This document shows positions 1-10,967 of a stretch of DNA of 64,000 nucleotides, piece after piece. This DNA comes from Shinisaurus crocodilurus (lineage: Eukaryota; Chordata; Lepidosauria; Squamata; Shinisauridae): contig CM037876.1 of NCBI GenBank assembly GCA_021292165.1, positions 204,931,200-204,995,199 on the forward strand, written 5' to 3'. The position numbers were made by a program, and so were the translations under genes. Numbering within the stretch: the stretch's first letter is position 1; each line of letters opens with the position of its first letter. The notes under the pieces are model-generated. The model saw only the letters and a list, made by a program, of their open reading frames with translations. It had not been told where the DNA came from and made no database searches.

Positions 1-543
1 ATACCACACAAGGTACCAAACTCCCTCCAGATGCTTATTGGCTGCCATGAACTACCTGAGCCAGAGGTTATCATTGCTTATGTTAATTAATCCTGATTCT
101 AGTAAAAGACAAGTACTCCCATATGCCTAGTCATTTATTTTCTATTTAGACATTTCCTTTGCTTTTTTTGGCTTATGAAGGGAAAATATGATGAATTCCT
201 TGCTAAGAGCAGGCTCCAGGAACTCGGCAGTCAAACATGGTGGGTGTTATTTTGGAACACACAGTTCCAGTGAATGTATCTCTTGCCCCACCATGACTTT
301 CTCTTGTTACCTCAAACATATTTGCCAAATATTATGTATCAAAACCCTACTTTCCCATTATGTTAGCACTCAGGGATCTGATGATGAAGTCTGAGTCAGT
401 GATTGCCTGTACTGCCCTAATGTCATAGAGAGGTACAGAGGTTGAAGGGTCTTTCCCTGCGCTTGTCTGAATGACAATCCAGTCTGAATGACAAACCTGC
501 CAAACAGAGAAGGGCTGGTTGGCAGAAGGGCCCAAGGAAGGAA
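1..543. other. No gene or repeat recognised
   Basis: AT-rich unassigned sequence. Open frames here are short and match no family I know. A short GGAA repeat adjoins the hAT insertion site at its right edge. Confidence 0.6.
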
Positions 544-551
544 GGAAGGAT

Positions 552-692
552 CAGGGATGGGGACTCGGACTCGAGGACTCGACTCGTGAGTCGGACTGAG
601 TCCCCCCTCTGACTCGACTTGGACTCGAGTCCCAATATTTTTAATGGGACTTGAGACTCGACTCGAGACCAAGGACTCTTCAACATCCCTGG
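552..692. repeat. Short hAT unit forming the left end of the outer element
   Basis: This stretch has its own left end (CAGGGATG at 552) and its own right end. Its last 26 bases (667-692) are identical to the true right end of the outer element (2983-3008, which includes the first base of the flanking duplication). It therefore looks like a complete short hAT unit built from GACTCG repeats, fused to the left side of the longer element. Insertion of a MITE next to the end, or internal rearrangement, could both give this layout. Confidence 0.65.
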
Positions 693-790
693 GCTGTGCC
701 AGAAGGAGTGGAGAGGAGCGTGATTGCTGGTGAAGAGCGCATGGAAGCGAGGTGTGCCGCTGCTCGGCCACTATGGACGGCTACCAGGAG

Positions 791-2261
791 CAGTGGCGTA
801 GCGTGGGTTGTCAGCACCCGGGGCAAGGCAAGTAATTTGCGCCCCCTAACCCGTGGATTTTAGCACTCGAGTCTCTTCCACTAGATTAGTTAAAGAAACC
901 CTTACCCCCTAAGCACCTGGTTATTTCCCTCCCAGAGGCAGGTTCGGTGTGCGTTTATGGGTTTCTTTTTATTTGTTTTCCTTTTAGGAAATCAATAGGC
1001 GGATTTATACGTGGGGGGAAAAATAACTCCTCCAGGAATGAAGCCAAGCCAATTTTTTTTAAAAAAAAAATGTAATGGAAGGCAGCACGCATACAGGTCT
1101 CTTCTGTAGCTCTTCAAAGAACAGAGGGAGTTTTTAAAAAGGGGGGGAGCCAAATCCGAAAAGACTACCCCACCAAAATCAAAACTGTGTACCACTCAGA
1201 ATAAGAAAATAAACCCAGTGCCACTCCAAATCCCTATGCCAGGCACAAAAATACCCGCCTGAACAGCCACCCCAGGAAAGCTTTAAAAAGATAGACAGGG
1301 GAGGGGGGGGGTGCCAGCTAACCATCACACCCCACAAAAAAAACAAACCCAACAACACCCCAATTTGTCCTGCAGCTCCTAAATGGCTGCCAACCCTAGG
1401 CTGCCCTGAGCTGATCCCTTTAGAAAAGCAACCACCAAATCTGCCCCCAAAAGCCTCATCCAGAACACTCCACACATAGCCCTCCCCAAAGGATGCCCCT
1501 GATCTATCATTGCCCCCCTCCCCAAAAAGGGCTCATCCCACCCGTCAGGTGTGCCCCCCTCCCTCCCCCCTCAAACGATCAGCCCTTAAGTTACCTGCCC
1601 CCTGAATTGCCCCCTCCCACCAGGAAAAAAAGGCAGTTTCCCAGGAGGAGGGGGAGGAGGGTGCCCCCCCGAGCTCCCCCTTTTCTGCCACCCCACCCCC
1701 ACCTAGCCCTTGCACTCTGCCTCCCTTCCCCCACCCCTACATGCCGCCCCCTCCCGCTCGGCTGACCCTCCCCACCGGCTCCCTCAGGGATTATCTCATC
1801 CCTCTCGCCCCCGCCCCCCTCCTCCTCCTCCTCTTCCTCGCCTCCTTCCCCGCGTCAGCTCTGAGGGGGGAGCCCAAGGCTGGGGAGGGAAGAGGGGGGG
1901 TGAGGAGGAGGAGGAGGAAGGTGAGGAAGAAGAAGGAGAAGAAAAAGAGGGGGGGCTGCAGCGCCCGGTCTCCGTGCTGCGCCACAGCAGCCGCAGCAGC
2001 CTCCCCTCCGCCTGCCCGCCTGTCAGCTCCAGTCATAGGCGCCACTTTCTGCCGCCGCCGCCGCCCCTTCCCCTCAGCGCCCCAGCTGCCGCCGCCCGCC
2101 TTCTTCCCCTCAGCCCCGCGCGCGCCACCGAGGAGGAAGGCGCCGCCACCGCCTCCTCAGGCAACAACATGGAGGCAAAAACTCGGCGCCCGCAAGCGCC
2201 CCCCCCAGATGTTGCGCCCGGTGCGGCCGGCCCCCCCTGCACCCCCCACGCTACGCCTCTG
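791..2261 (+). mobile_element. Inner hAT element nested in the outer hAT
   Basis: The terminal inverted repeats are CAGTGGCGTAGCGTGGG at the left and the complement of CAGAGGCGTAGCGTGGG at the right, one mismatch in 17. A perfect 8-bp duplication ACCAGGAG lies at 783-790 and 2262-2269. The left half is AT-moderate; the right half (about 1500-2260) is very GC-rich with polypurine and GCC runs. No transposase frame was recognised on either strand, so it is probably non-autonomous. It inserted after the outer element because it lies wholly inside it and duplicated outer sequence. Confidence 0.88.
1640..2210. promoter_or_regulatory. CpG-dense block inside the inner hAT
   Basis: GC-rich sequence with many CpGs, a GCC trinucleotide run near 2050-2065, C-rich runs and a long GA-rich polypurine tract at about 1895-1950. 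It resembles a vertebrate CpG-island promoter or first exon more than ordinary transposon filler. It could be the element's own promoter region or a captured host fragment. The open frames across it are compositional (proline, arginine, glutamate) and are not called as genes. Confidence 0.4.
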
Positions 2262-2348
2262 ACCAGGAGTGCAGCCCCAACAGTGTGTCAAGATTTATTT
2301 TGATTGATGTGTTGCGTACTTGGGAGAGACAGAAGAAGGACCTGAAAT

Positions 2349-2513
2349 TACTCTGTGTGGCTGCTCTGTGTGTTTCTGGTTCCAGCAAGTTCATCACCAG
2401 TGGAGCGGGTGTTCAGTGAGGGTGGAATTGTGATGAGATCTCACCGTTCCAGAATGGGGGGCAAACATTTAGAAAAAATCATGTTCCTCAAATGCAACAT
2501 GGATAAGTTTTAG
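2349..2513 (+). pseudogene. hAT transposase C-terminal (dimerisation) remnant
   Basis: Read in the frame ending at the TAG at 2511-2513, this stretch gives the typical hAT C-terminal signature: a PASSSPVERVFS motif, then a GG, an arginine-rich RSHRSR step, and a closing IMFLKCN. In hAT transposases this region mediates dimerisation and is the most conserved part. Only the tail survives; the catalytic core is missing upstream, where the inner hAT now sits. It belongs to the outer element and shares its orientation. Confidence 0.85.
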
Positions 2514-3015
2514 GAAGTACAGCAAGTTTATTTTTTAAAATCATTTTTCTAAAATGCAACCTTTCAGACATTTTGGGTTTGGCTGCCTCTGCCTGACTGT
2601 CTGGGGTTCCCAGCCTCCTCTGCCTGCCTGGTCTCTTCTTGACCAGTTCAACAGTTGAATTGTCCAAGACAAAGGCCTCTGCCTGCCTGCTTTGGGGTTC
2701 CCTGCCTCCTCTGCCTCCTTATTTTGGGTTTTTCTGCCTGATCTGTTCTTGCCAAAATCAGTTGCAGAGTTTTGAAATAAAAAGGCACACTTGTGCCTTG
2801 AATTTATTTAAACCACACATCTGAAGTAGCCTTATTTTGTTGGGAAAACCCCCCACTGATTTTAATAGGGACTCGTGGAGTCAGCTTTGGGAGTGACTCG
2901 TGACTCGTGAGTCACCATTTTGGACCAAGGACTCGGACTCAAGACTCGGGTCCAAAGACTCGTGACTCGACTCGTGACTCAAGACCAAGGACTCTTCAAC
3001 ATCCCTGGGAAGGAT

Positions 3016-5575
3016 AGGCAGCAGGCCAAGGGAAGTGGGGAAGCTAGGAAAGGCGGGTTGGAAGAGAGGGAGTGGTTCAGAGGAATTAGGTGAAGAGAAT
3101 AAGTCAGAGTGGAAGGAACCTTGAGTGGGATATGGATATAATCAGCGGGTCTTTGAGTTCTGGCCCTTTAAAATTACAGCAGCTACAGTAATGACTTTCT
3201 ACAGGACCGAGATTACCATTTACAGGGACCAGGGTTGTCCTCCTTACCCTCAAATTTTCTCTAGCTCCAGCTTCCCACTGAAGAAGCAACCTTTAAATCT
3301 TCCTGTTTCCTATGCCTGTCTTCACCTGAATTCCTGATAGGATTTACCGTACTTGTTTGAGAGTAATTGGTTCTGCCTGGGACTCACTGTTAGCAGAAGT
3401 GGCTGAATAAAGCAGACTGAATCCATAAAGTGAAGGGCTTGCCAAACTTTACTGAATTCTAAGCAGTCCCCTAACTAAGCAGCCAGGAGTATAAAAAAGC
3501 AGAGCAAAGCAGGCCAGGCTTCTAACAGAATGAAACCATTACTGCTATAGGACATAGTGAACATGCTAGTCCCTTTATACACAAGAAATCCAGACTAAAA
3601 GGAAACTTATTTGGCTCACCTGTCTGCCAAGCAACATTCCCCCCACCCCACGACCCTTGTTTGCATCTAAGGTTCTCTGCATCCAGCCTTCATCTCTCAG
3701 GCCTAATCTACCTCAGACACGTGATTTACACCATTCGAGTATAATGGCTACCCTTTATTTTCAAGACATTTCTCCTTCCCAGGGAGAGAGGGGGCAGATT
3801 TCGCCAGCCTTGACAGAAGTCCTTCTCAGCTATTTCTAGGGCTGAAAACAAAAAGAGCAGAGGAATGAGCAGAGGAAAACAAAAAGAGCAGCCACCATTC
3901 ACTCCCCCTCCCTTCTCCACACAGCCACTCCATTTTTAAAAGGAGACAAATAAAATTAGAATATGCATAAAATAACAATTTGAGGGTAATCAACATTGTA
4001 TATATTGAAGTTTTATATTATATATAACATTTTATATTGAAATGGTCCTGACATATTTCTCACTAAACAACTTTTCTCACAGCATCTACCCATGCTTTCA
4101 CTCACTTCTTTTTCATAGGAATGCACAAATATTCTGTCCGGTGTGCTTTTTGTTGTGAGCTTGCACAATAGTACGATATACCATTTGTACCTTCTGGATT
4201 TTGTAAAATCACACTTGTTTTCAGTCATTTTACTACAGGTAACTTCACTCTCCATCCCCAGCAACTAGTGCTCAAAGAAATACAGGCATTTGTGATGTCA
4301 CAGCACACCCTCTCTGGCTGCTGTGTGTTTTGGGGGGCATGGCCAAATTGGAACTGTCAGCTTTGATTTCAGTTGTGTTTGAGCAGATTTAAAGCAAAAG
4401 GAAAGAAGAGACAAAAGAGGGGGCAGGGGAGAATACCCGTTGAATTATAATTGGTTTCTGGAGAGAAATTAACTTTTTTTTTTACATAGAAGAAATCGCT
4501 ATTGCAAAAGGCTTCTCAAGAGGGAAAACTCAGCTTGCCAGGAGGGAAAGTGCTCCGTGTTATTGGTATAGGGAGCAGTGAGTAGCAAATTATTCAGCAG
4601 TACAGGATATAATTACCCACCCTCCATAGCGTGTTTTGAATGTATGATGATCCAACAGGTAGGGACATGTTTTCAGTCAACATTTGCCTTGCTACAGTAA
4701 ACTGTAAGGACCTCTTTTACAGAAATCCTAGAGGCCTCAAAATTCTATGAAACACATGAGCCCCCCAAATGGGCTTGAAGACATATGGTTTGGAAAGGTC
4801 TGTTTTGCATTTATTCTGATTTCCCCCCCTTTTATTTCTATTTTATCATTTCCCTCTTTCCTTTATTATTTTAATAGTGCTCTTCCTAGTCATAACAAGC
4901 AACCTTTCCCACATCTGGCTTTGATTGGTTTCATTCTGCAGATGCTACTTATGGCTGTGAAAGGGGGTGAGGAAGGGGGGGGAAGAGGGCAAAGAGTTTT
5001 TCTTTGCTGTTGAGGCTGTTTTCACCAAAAGGGGAAAAGGAAGTGTTAGCCTGCCAGCTAACTTCATCGCAGCCTGAGACTTGCCTGGGTTGTATATGAG
5101 AGCTTATTGATTTTGAAGCAGCCAACTGTGGCTTATGATGAGACAAATTCATTTCCGGCTATTGTGACTGAAAGAGATCATTCAGCAGTGACCCTGTGAC
5201 CCCACCCTCAGCCTTAGTTATTTAACAAGTTATTTCATTAGAAATGTAACTGTTGATAAAAGGCCTTTACTCAAAACTCTAGCTCGTACTTCCAAAATCC
5301 CCATCCCACACAGTGGCCTCATTGCTGCAGCCACATGAGGGGAGTTGGGTCTTCTACGCAATGACTGATTGTTTATGTATATTTGGGTGGAGAAACTGAG
5401 TGAACAGGGCCTCCATGCTATGAGGGCACTGAATGAGCAAACATAAGGGTGGAGCATATGGCTCGTACCTTCTTTCACAGGGCTACAGCATTGGGCCTTT
5501 CTGCTTTGGGGAATTCTTAATGGGTAGGCAAACAGGAGTTTGCTGGTCTCCAGCAGTCCGGTGTGTGTTACCACA
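3016..5575. other. Unassigned sequence
   Basis: No gene recognised. Around 3395-3500 there is an AATAAA followed by a short TATAAAAAA run, which could belong to an old LTR, but no TG/CA ends or duplication could be fixed. The stretch 3940-4700 is AT-rich and looks single-copy within this window. G-rich and C-rich runs occur at 4820-4990. Confidence 0.45.
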
Positions 5576-5692
5576 ATGCCAAGGAGAGAAGACATCAGCA
5601 ATGATCTTCGGGAAGCAACTGTTGCTGCTCATCAATCCGGGAAGGGTTATAAGGCCATTTCCAAACAACTCCTGACACTTCAGCTTTTATAG
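5576..5692 (+). pseudogene. Tc1-like transposase N-terminal fragment
   Basis: A 38-codon open stretch from ATG 5576 to TAG 5690-5692. It reads as the first helix-turn-helix DNA-binding region of a Tc1-type transposase: an acidic ISNDLRE start, then AAHQSGKGYKAISKQL, where the GKGYKAISKQL core is typical of this family. After about residue 32 the sequence leaves the family pattern and stops, so the DDE catalytic domain is missing. It is a deletion remnant and cannot be functional as a transposase. Confidence 0.7.
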
Positions 5693-5998
5693 AGGTGGTC
5701 ACACTTGCTGATGCTCAATTCATCAGGGGCATTTGCTTAGCAGCACCTGGCTGCTCCTTAGCCTCTTCATACCTATGGCAGCAGTAAGGGTGTACTTAGT
5801 TTTTCCCACATGGCTTCTCCATTTTGGCTGTATTTCTGTACAATAAATAATGCCACGGTGTACTCTGTCATGTGTTGTTGTTCATCTGCGGTTGTCTTTA
5901 CCTAATTTTGAGACCTGCTACGGGCCTGATGATTTTTCTTCTGTCCTGATATGTGGAACCATGGAACTCGAGAAGGGTGTACTTTCTTTTTCACATGA

Positions 5999-5999
<1 letters not shown>
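5576..5999 (+). mobile_element. Tc1-like DNA transposon, internally deleted
   Basis: A transposase start (5576) is followed after a short gap by a typical Tc1 3' end. Two direct repeats of the GGGTGTACTT type, each followed by a T-run and CACATG, lie at about 5786-5813 and 5973-5999; this matches the paired terminal and subterminal sites of IR/DR-type Tc1 elements. The left inverted repeat was not found, so the 5' limit is open. A TCTA microsatellite begins exactly at the right end. Confidence 0.6.

Positions 6000-6038
<39 letters not shown>
5999..6038. repeat. (TCTA)n microsatellite
   Basis: About ten uninterrupted tetranucleotide units directly abutting the Tc1-like right end. A G-run follows shortly after. 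Confidence 0.95.
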
Positions 6039-6040
6039 CT

Positions 6041-7037
6041 CCCTCCTAAGAACAAGGGGGGGGGAAGCAGATGCACAAACAGTAGTCTTAAGAATGTATT
6101 GGATATTTTCTGGCTATACCCCTTTTATTATAACATTGACAACTTCATGGGACTGGCCAGGAAAAGAGTCCCCATGTTCTGATATCCTTCATCTTGGAAA
6201 CATTGGTAAACACTCTGTAGGGAGTAGCAGTGGAGTCTGCAGGGAGTATCTTTGGCAGGGGGAGGAGAAATGGGTATGTTTGACCAAGGTTTAAGGTTGT
6301 AAAGAAGCCTGGACTACTAGCTTTACTTTTCACATTGTTATCAGCCCCCTTTTACATCAGCTAACGTAACAGTTTTGCATTATTTAACATAATTTTTTGC
6401 ATTATTTAAAATTTGAAAAGCACAAGGTTATTTTAGAACTGCACTCCTGCCCATTGGAGTGCAAATGGAACTGCACATTTTTTAAAAAGCTCTGAGCATC
6501 AGAGAACAAGTCTACCATTTCTGATAGATCTGGTAACTGAGCAGCGGCAAATCCTGGGGGTACCAGGTCTACCAAGATAGGTAATCCTGGCTTCTGAGAA
6601 ATTTGTATACTAGGTCTAACTCTCTGTCGTTTCTTAGTTGGTACACCTGGTGTCCAGACAATGTGTTTCCATCCATGGCTGAAGCACTCAATTCTTTCCC
6701 TGGCTCTCTTCACTTCTGTAATGATCATGGTTAATCCGGGTGAAAGGGATGAGCTTACCTGCTCAGTCTGCAGTCCACCCCTAGGGTCTGCTCTCCAGGC
6801 AACACTCAAGAGACTCCGGTACCTTCACAACAGGATTACTACAATGCATGAGAAAACACTAACTTCTCAGGAGTGACATGACACACTGCCTGAGCTCCAA
6901 GGCCTGCACGGAGAGAGAGGAAAAGGCCCCACCCAGCCCTCCAGAAAGGAAGAGATAGAAGAGAGGAAGACAAGAGAGACCTTGTGGCCTCTCTTAAACC
7001 TATATACACATGTACATATATCACAACCCATGCTATC
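6041..7037. other. Unassigned; contains a 135-codon minus-strand open frame
   Basis: The only notable feature is an open frame on the minus strand at 6402-6809. It has no domain I recognise, and its composition (P, R, K, S rich) does not resemble LINE or DNA-transposon proteins here. It may be a fragment of an unrecognised mobile element or chance. Confidence 0.35.
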
Positions 7038-7045
7038 CCCTAATA

Positions 7046-8289
7046 CAGTGATGGCGAACCTATGGCACGGGTGCCACAGCTGGCACGCAGGGACCTCTCT
7101 GTGGGCACTCGGGCCATTGGTCACCAGATCACGAAAAGACCGTTCCCTTCTGCAAAACACTAATGATCTTGTTCTTTCTCACAGTGTGGAACAGAATGAT
7201 TTTATTCTAGAATTCCTATTACAGAATTCTTTTCTACATTCAGTGTTACATGTGATACGACCTATCTAGATTACCATTAGAGGAATTGGATTCAGAACCA
7301 TCGTTCTGCCAGTAGGAGAGCTAGTGTGGAATAGTGGTTAAGTAAGAGTACCAGATTTCTAGGACTGGGACTCTGCAGATCCGGGTTCTAGTCCCCGCTC
7401 GGCCATGAAGCTCACTGGGTGACTTTGGGCCAGTCACAGACTCAGCCTAACCCACCTCACAGGGTTGTTGTGAGGATAAGATGGAGAGGAGGAGGATTAT
7501 GTAAGCCGCCTTGGGTTCCTTGCAGGGAAAAAAGGTGGGGTATAAATATAATAAAATAAAATAAAAAATTGTTATCAAGATTTTGAAGAATGATGCACAG
7601 AGCATGGCTTGGATGTAAAGCCCTAACAGTTGACCTGAGTGCTGCATGTGTTGCTCTCAAACTAACGGAGTATGAGCCAAGGTTTGACAAATTATCAGCA
7701 TGCATGCAATAGCAAAAATCACATTAATTGTGCAAAAGCATGCCCAATGCAAACTTTTACCTAATGCAGTGTTTGCAGTCCAAGACATAAAGTGTTTAAA
7801 ATGTGTTAAGCACGTTTAGTTTTCTTGTTTATCTTGCTCATCCTAGTACAGGTTGACTTTTACTTTTACTAATCCGACAGCTGTAGAAGCAGGGAAAGGA
7901 CCCGGGGTAAAGCTTGCCCCATACAATTTCAGTCTGGCATATAATCATATTACAAGTTGAGAATCCCTTATCCAAAAATACATGTGCCTAATTATTTTAA
8001 AAGTTTGTATAAATTCCCTTCAGGCTATGTGTACAATGTAGTACTATAATAATTTTTTGAGTTGATTTTTTTCCCCAACAAAAAACTGTTTGTATAATTG
8101 AAAGTTCAGTTATTGTGTTTTTCTTTTAAGACAAAAGATGTTATTTAGTTTGGACAACTGTATGAGTTGTTTTTCTAAAACTAAAACCTCGGTATTCAGG
8201 TTTAATTGCAGTGTTGGCACTTTGAAATAAATACGTTGGTTTTGTGTTGCAGTTTGGGCACTCGGGCTCAAAAGGTTTTGCCATCACTG
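7046..8289. mobile_element. Complete hAT element with nested SINE
   Basis: Terminal inverted repeats CAGTGATGGC at the left and its complement at the right, extending with few mismatches for about 15-20 bases, flanked by a perfect 8-bp duplication CCCTAATA (7038-7045 and 8290-8297). The edges match a very widespread vertebrate hAT type in which the right end reads GGGCACTCGGGCTC before the terminal repeat. No transposase is present. A Sauria SINE at 7321-7566 interrupts it, so the hAT is older than that SINE. Confidence 0.88.
7321..7566 (+). mobile_element. Sauria SINE (tRNA head, Bov-B-like tail)
   Basis: A tRNA-like head with a B-box-like GGTTCTAGTCC is followed by the family's constant core (GCTCACTGGGTGAC, CCTCACAGGGTTGTTGTGAGG) and a tail reading GCCGCCTTGGGTTCC then GGTATAAATATAATAAA. 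This tail is the part such SINEs share with the Bov-B LINE that mobilises them. The AATAA-rich end marks the 3' side, giving plus orientation. Confidence 0.88.
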
Positions 8290-8297
8290 CCCTAATA

Positions 8298-9434
8298 TAT
8301 TGCACCGCTTCTGCAACCAACTTCATAGCACATGCCCCTGCATTTCCTTTTTAAAAAACTCTCAACGTATCGGGAGACTGGATAACAACAATGGACTACA
8401 CTACAGGGTTGTCATATACACTCTGATTTCCCTTTCTCCCAGCAACATGAGTATAACACTGGGTTACTTTGCAGGGTTGGCATAACTCACAGCCTCTTAG
8501 CCACAGCCCCACCTCCTGATATGTGTATAATGATGGCAGGCTTTATTTGCATACATTGGCAGGGTAATTATTAAAAAAATGTTTACACACTTGAGGGGAA
8601 AAACACATTTTTTAAAATAAAACCTGAGTTAGATAATGAACTCCTATCTTTGCTGCTACCTTCTGTTTTTAGGTAGACACCATACCACTGCCCAATCACA
8701 GCTACACTAAAATTGAGGATTTCGGATTTATTTTTATTTTTTAAAATGGGGCAGCAGGCATTTCCCACCAAGGAAGGGGGGGGAAGAGGGAGGGGGCTTA
8801 AAATGAACCAGACGTTCCTTCTCCAGACAGTGGGTGTGTCAATCATGTGGGAATCATGGCTTATGGGTCATGGGGGGTAACTGCCCCCCTGCCCCCCATG
8901 GATGCCTATGGGTTGTAAGATCATGAGCACAGAAGAAATTTAGAACCTAGATCTCAAGATAGTTACTCAACCTATAATTTACCTTCTGTGCAGTCATTGC
9001 TGCGTACCCCTCACTGAAAAAGAAAGCAAAATTGTGTGCCAAGGTTTCTCAAATCTAGTGCCTAGAAAACCTGGGATAATTGTGTAAATTATGCAAATTA
9101 AGTACATTTGCATATAGTAGCTTCTTTTGCATAATTTAGCTTGTTTTTCCTAGTCATGGGGCACTATGTAGGATCCTGGAGTCATGTCCCACAACCCACA
9201 TAAATCCTACTGAAACCTCATTTGGCTTCCAGAGATTTCTCTGTGTAATCACGAGTGAACCTGTGTGTAGTCAGATGGACTAGGAACATGACTTTTTTTA
9301 AAAAAGGAATCTGACTTTCTCAGCATGCTGAATGTTATGCCCAGTATAAGATTCTTAATTTTTCTATATTTGCTGGAATTACAGTGCAGATCTACTCCTC
9401 TATATAATTTCTTGCTTTCCTCTGAAAGACTAAG
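8298..9434. other. Unassigned sequence
   Basis: No recognised element. Short C-runs occur near 8880-8900. Confidence 0.5.
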
Positions 9435-9522
9435 GCCACGATCTTATACCCACTTACTTGGGAGTAAGCCCCATTGAATTTAATGGGATTTATTTCTGAG
9501 TAGTCATGTATAGGATTGTACT
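9435..9522. repeat. Short palindromic dispersed repeat, copy 1
   Basis: The core AGTAAGCCCCATTGAATTT is followed by its near complement, and the ends read CGATCTTATAC and GTATAGGATTG, which are also roughly complementary. It belongs to the same family as the copies at 13.8, 27.2, 30.8, 48.4 and 50.9 kb. Confidence 0.7.
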
Positions 9523-9536
9523 GTTAAGCAACTGAG

Positions 9537-9610
9537 GGTGCAATCCTATGCATATTTAGACAGAAAAAAGTCCTACAACTCCCAGCATGCCCCACCCAGC
9601 CATGCTGGCT
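9537..9610. repeat. Half of a palindromic MITE
   Basis: Begins GGTGCAATCCTATGCATA, continues with TTTAGACAG and a CTACAACTCCCAGCATG core, then stops. It matches the left arm of the fuller copy at 21221-21333, so the right arm has been lost. Confidence 0.65.
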
Positions 9611-10117
9611 TAATATGACTTAAGGTCTGTTGTAAGAGCTATCTAGAAGGAAGGCACAATATTGAGCAGTTTTTAAAAAAACAATAACAACACAGCAGTC
9701 AGTCGACTTGTTTACAAGACATATTAACTGCTTATTACATGTTTCTGTGCAATGAGGAACAAAAATGAAAGCATAATTAAAGTAGGTCCCAAATCTCATT
9801 GTGTATCTTGGCTTGCAACTTATTGGACCTCTTCCCCTTCTGCCTTTCTTATTTCCCAGGCTGAATTAGGCCATGAAATCCAGGTCAGTCTTTTCCCGTT
9901 ATTCAAGGGTGATTATCTTTCTGAGAACAGTAAAACCCTTGCTACAAATACTGGTTTATAGTGGCTGTATTTTCAGGTGTTTAACATGGTTCCTGAGTAT
10001 GAAATGAGAGCTCCAACAATGTGGCAACCAGATGAAAAGAAACAGAGGCACTGCTTCTAATGTTTCATTTTATGCAGTTTATGATCCATTTAAAGCATGC
10101 CATGTCTCTCTTCATAC

Positions 10118-10300
10118 GTGTAAGAACACAAGAACTACCTCGCTGGGTTAAGGCCAAAGGTCCATCTAGTCCAGCATTCGGTTTCTACCAGTGACCAACT
10201 CAGTGCGTTAGCAATGGCATGAAGGTTAAGGCCTTCCTACTGTTGTTTATCCCCAACTGTTACTCAGAGGTACAGACACTACACTGGGATGAACCAGCAC
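10118..10300 (-). mobile_element. CR1-type LINE 3' end
   Basis: On the minus strand this ends with the pattern GGACTAGATGGACCTTTGGC followed by CAGCGAGG and TTCTTGTGTTCTTAC, the characteristic 3' tail of one CR1 group. It is related to the tail of the CR1 copy at 59.4-60.0 kb. Only the untranslated 3' end is present. Confidence 0.6.
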
Positions 10301-10456
10301 ATGGACTAAGAGCTGTTTGCATGTTCGATTAATAATGCTGGGCACCTACATAGATAGTTCCTTTTCAGTAGCTTCCTTGTGGCCACCGTCACTTAAATCA
10401 GCCCTCACATGGCATTCACATGAATAAAGGCTGACCATGGTTGGTTTTTGTGTGTG

Positions 10457-10492
<36 letters not shown>

Positions 10493-10967
10493 ATTTAGTC
10501 TTTATTTTGATCTAGTGTGTGAGTGGAAGAGGGAAGAGGAGGGGTGACAAGGACATGGGTGGGTACATATTACATATTATCACACCTTGTCAAACATTTC
10601 CTGAGGAAGATTGCATTTGCCTTCCAGCAGAGTAGCCAGCCAGGGATATTCAGCTGAAAAGTAAAATGTAATGGAGCCAAATGGAAGCTCATGGGATGTT
10701 AAATAACAAATAAGATGAAATAAGACAACATGGCTTTCTTTTTTGTTTGCTTCATTTTATCTAGAATATTCCATTAATCAACAACAGTTAATACATATAA
10801 ACAAATTATATTACATTAAAATGTCTAATAAATCTTTCTACATCTACTTCTTAAATCATATATGTATGATCATATATGTGTTTACGTCAACTTGAACTTT
10901 AACATTCCAATATGACACAAGTAGATTCCATCTTTCAGTTAAACCCATTATCTTTCTACCATATAGG
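10301..10967. other. Unassigned AT-rich stretch
   Basis: Apart from the (TG)n tract listed separately, nothing recognisable. It is rich in A/T with ATATGTATGATCATATATG-like short symmetric motifs near 10855-10880. Confidence 0.5.
10449..10492. repeat. (TG)n microsatellite
   Basis: Alternating TG with two early GAGTG interruptions, then about 14 clean units. Confidence 0.95.

Larger units (their letters stand above)
552..3007 (+). mobile_element. Outer hAT element, split by a second hAT
   Basis: The element starts CAGGGATG and ends CATCCCTG, and is flanked by a perfect 8-bp duplication GGAAGGAT (544-551 and 3008-3015), the hallmark of hAT insertion. Both ends carry dense arrays of GACTCG/CGAGTC hexamers, likely subterminal transposase-binding repeats. 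Without the inner element at 791-2261 and its duplicated target the outer element would be roughly 1 kb, so it is an internally deleted derivative. It keeps the end of a transposase frame (2349-2513) and an AATAAA at 2776-2781 that could serve as its polyadenylation signal. Boundaries are directly visible; the family name is not known to me. Confidence 0.88.

Noticed and set aside
1710..2303. Overlapping 173- and 197-codon plus-strand frames in the GC-rich block
   Set aside because: Long frames on several frames and both strands are expected in such GC-rich, stop-poor DNA; products are P/R/E low-complexity and the block lies inside a hAT element.
3350..3600. LTR with AATAAA and TATA-like run
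   Set aside because: No TG/CA termini, duplication or primer site could be fixed.
7321..7420. tRNA gene
   Set aside because: The tRNA-like head cannot fold into a full cloverleaf and is followed by the Sauria SINE body and Bov-B-like tail.
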